Below, piece after piece: positions 54,918 to 55,985 of a DNA stretch of 55,985 nucleotides. A program made the translations under genes and the position numbers. The notes under the pieces were generated by a model that worked only from the letters and a program-made list of their open reading frames with translations, ran no database searches and was not told the DNA's origin. How positions within the stretch are numbered: the first letter of the stretch is position 1; every line of letters begins with the position of its first letter. Source of the stretch: an uncultured Chitinophagaceae bacterium (GTDB lineage: Bacteria; Bacteroidota; Bacteroidia; Chitinophagales; Chitinophagaceae); the NCBI GenBank assembly GCA_903884185.1, contig CAISDV010000135.1:1-55985 (forward strand). The letters are read 5' to 3'.

Positions 54918-54932
54918 CGAAACTTCGGGATC
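54915..54932. repeat. Second copy of the GATCCCGAAGTTTC repeat
   Basis: Reverse-complement match (17 of 18) to 52545-52562. It includes the CCCGAA-AC-TTCGGG hairpin. Confidence 0.6.
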
Positions 54933-54944
54933 GGTGGCAACCTT

Positions 54945-55925
54945 CTACTTTTCATTAAGTAGTTCAACTGCTTCTTTTGCAAAATATGTTGCTATCATAT
55001 CTGCTCCCGCCCTTTTGATCGAGGTTAATGTTTCCATGATGGCTTTTTCTTCATTGAGCCATCCCATCTTCGCTGCTGCTTTTATCATCGCATATTCGCC
55101 GCTTACCTGGTACGCACTAACTGGAACATCTACTGCATTTTTTACTTCACGGATGATATCCAAATACGCAAGCGCCGGTTTTATCATAACAATATCTGCG
55201 CCTTCCTCAATATCCATCAGCGTTTCACGGATCGCTTCTTTGCGGTTGGAAAAATCCATCTGGTATGTTTTCTTATCGCCAAAACCGGGAGCGCTATCCA
55301 GTGCATCACGAAAAGGGCCATAAAAACAGGAAGCATATTTGGCGCTGTACGACATGATACCAGTCTTTGTAAAATTATTTTCTTCCAATCCATTCCTGAT
55401 TACCCCAATGCGGCCATCCATCATATCGCTTGGTGCAACAAAGTCTGCACCGGCTTTTGCATGGCTGATACTCATTTTTACCAATGCTTCCACTGTTGCA
55501 TCATTTACGATCTCTCCATTTTCTACAATGCCATCATGCCCGTAAGAAGAGTATGGGTCAAGCGCTACATCGGTCATTACTACCATTCCCCGAACAGCAT
55601 CTTTTATTGCACGGATAGCTCTTTGCATCAATCCATCTTCTTTCCATGCTTCTTTCCCTGTGTTGTCTTTCCATTCGTCTTTGCATTTGATGAAAAGCAA
55701 TACAGACCTGATTCCCAGCGCCCATAACTCTTTCACTTCTCTAATTGTAAGATCCACCGAACGACGATAATATCCCGGCATAGAAGGGATCTCGAAAGCG
55801 ATATCCTTTCCTTCATCAATAAATAATGGCGCGATGAAATCATTAGGTGTGAGAAGAGTTTCTGCCACCAGGCTTCTTATCGCCGGTGATTGCCGCAGTA
55901 TCCTGTTTCTTTTTTGTAAATGCAT
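54945..55925 (-). CDS. hemB: Porphobilinogen synthase (delta-aminolevulinate dehydratase)
   Basis: This 326-residue enzyme condenses two 5-aminolevulinate molecules to porphobilinogen. The two active-site lysines lie in TGIMSYSAKYASCFYGPFRDA and ADIVMIKPALAYLDI. The metal-site segment is VALDPYSSYGHDGIV; the zinc-type cysteines are replaced, so it belongs to the zinc-independent (magnesium/potassium) type. The ATG at 55925 gives MHLQKRNRILRQSPAIRSL, typical of the family. It is followed by hemL 103 nt downstream on the same strand. Confidence 0.97.
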   Translation of the reverse strand: MHLQKRNRILRQSPAIRSLVAETLLTPNDFIAPLFIDEGKDIAFEIPSMPGYYRRSVDLTIREVKELWALGIRSVLLFIKCKDEWKDNTGKEAWKEDGLMQRAIRAIKDAVRGMVVMTDVALDPYSSYGHDGIVENGEIVNDATVEALVKMSISHAKAGADFVAPSDMMDGRIGVIRNGLEENNFTKTGIMSYSAKYASCFYGPFRDALDSAPGFGDKKTYQMDFSNRKEAIRETLMDIEEGADIVMIKPALAYLDIIREVKNAVDVPVSAYQVSGEYAMIKAAAKMGWLNEEKAIMETLTSIKRAGADMIATYFAKEAVELLNEK

Positions 55926-55985
55926 ATTATCTAACGTGTTTGTATTATCAAGAACATACCTAATCAAAATATTTTTTAACCACAA

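Overview
The window looks like chromosomal DNA from a member of the Bacteroidota, most likely the Chitinophagaceae or a close relative. The reasons are core type IX secretion (T9SS) genes in the order porV-porU-gldJ-murF, a T9SS-type C-terminal sorting domain on a secreted protease, an UpxY-type NusG paralogue, GH29/GH35 enzymes, a dimer-type glycyl-tRNA synthetase, -7 boxes of the form TAnnTTTG, and few Shine-Dalgarno sequences. The family assignment is an inference from gene content, since no search was possible.

Layout. 1-435 is the 5' end of a capsule/exopolysaccharide (EPS) export gene that runs off the left edge. 867-8429 (minus) holds glycosyltransferase, small membrane protein, exosortase, ispF, porV and porU, divergent from gldJ-murF-DUF983 (8672-12221, plus). 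12334-13378 is a scarred zone: a 50-codon DPGSGS membrane protein, a methyltransferase-like remnant, tRNA-Ser(GGA), a perfect terminator, and two truncated sugar-metabolism genes fused by an apparent deletion. 13365-18143 (minus) is the upstream part of an EPS locus (SLBB export protein split by a 1-nt frameshift, Wzz-like protein, UDP-sugar dehydrogenase). 18599-25674 holds housekeeping genes (tatD, deacetylase, gltX, GT39, B12-domain protein, TRIC channel, enoyl-CoA hydratase) and an orphan UpxY-like antiterminator. 25716-30774 is a small glycan-degradation operon (fucosidase, phosphatase-family gene with an amber stop, beta-galactosidase). 30888-41581 holds fumC, a lipoprotein, lspA, a flippase, arfB-mbnP-mbnH, dtd-mazG, glyS and a ferredoxin-reductase-like gene. 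41692-55925 holds a T9SS-exported subtilase, mfd, a retropepsin-like protein, gyrB, an AraC regulator, hemL and hemB.

How the genes work together. PorU and PorV form the cell-surface attachment machinery that would process cargo such as the subtilase at 41692-45492. The EPS locus and the truncated gene at the left edge are paralogous export systems. Both carry the same roughly 21-nt leader element 118-132 nt upstream of their first gene, and a NusG/UpxY-type antiterminator lies at 25165. Together these suggest an RfaH/ops-like control circuit, which is the most interesting hypothesis here. The MbnP-MbnH pair suggests a di-haem-enzyme-modified copper-binding protein.

Three lesions (frameshift at about 17369-17372, amber codon at 27890-27892, deletion junction near 13190) point to decay of surface-glycan functions. 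The two point lesions could also be assembly errors.
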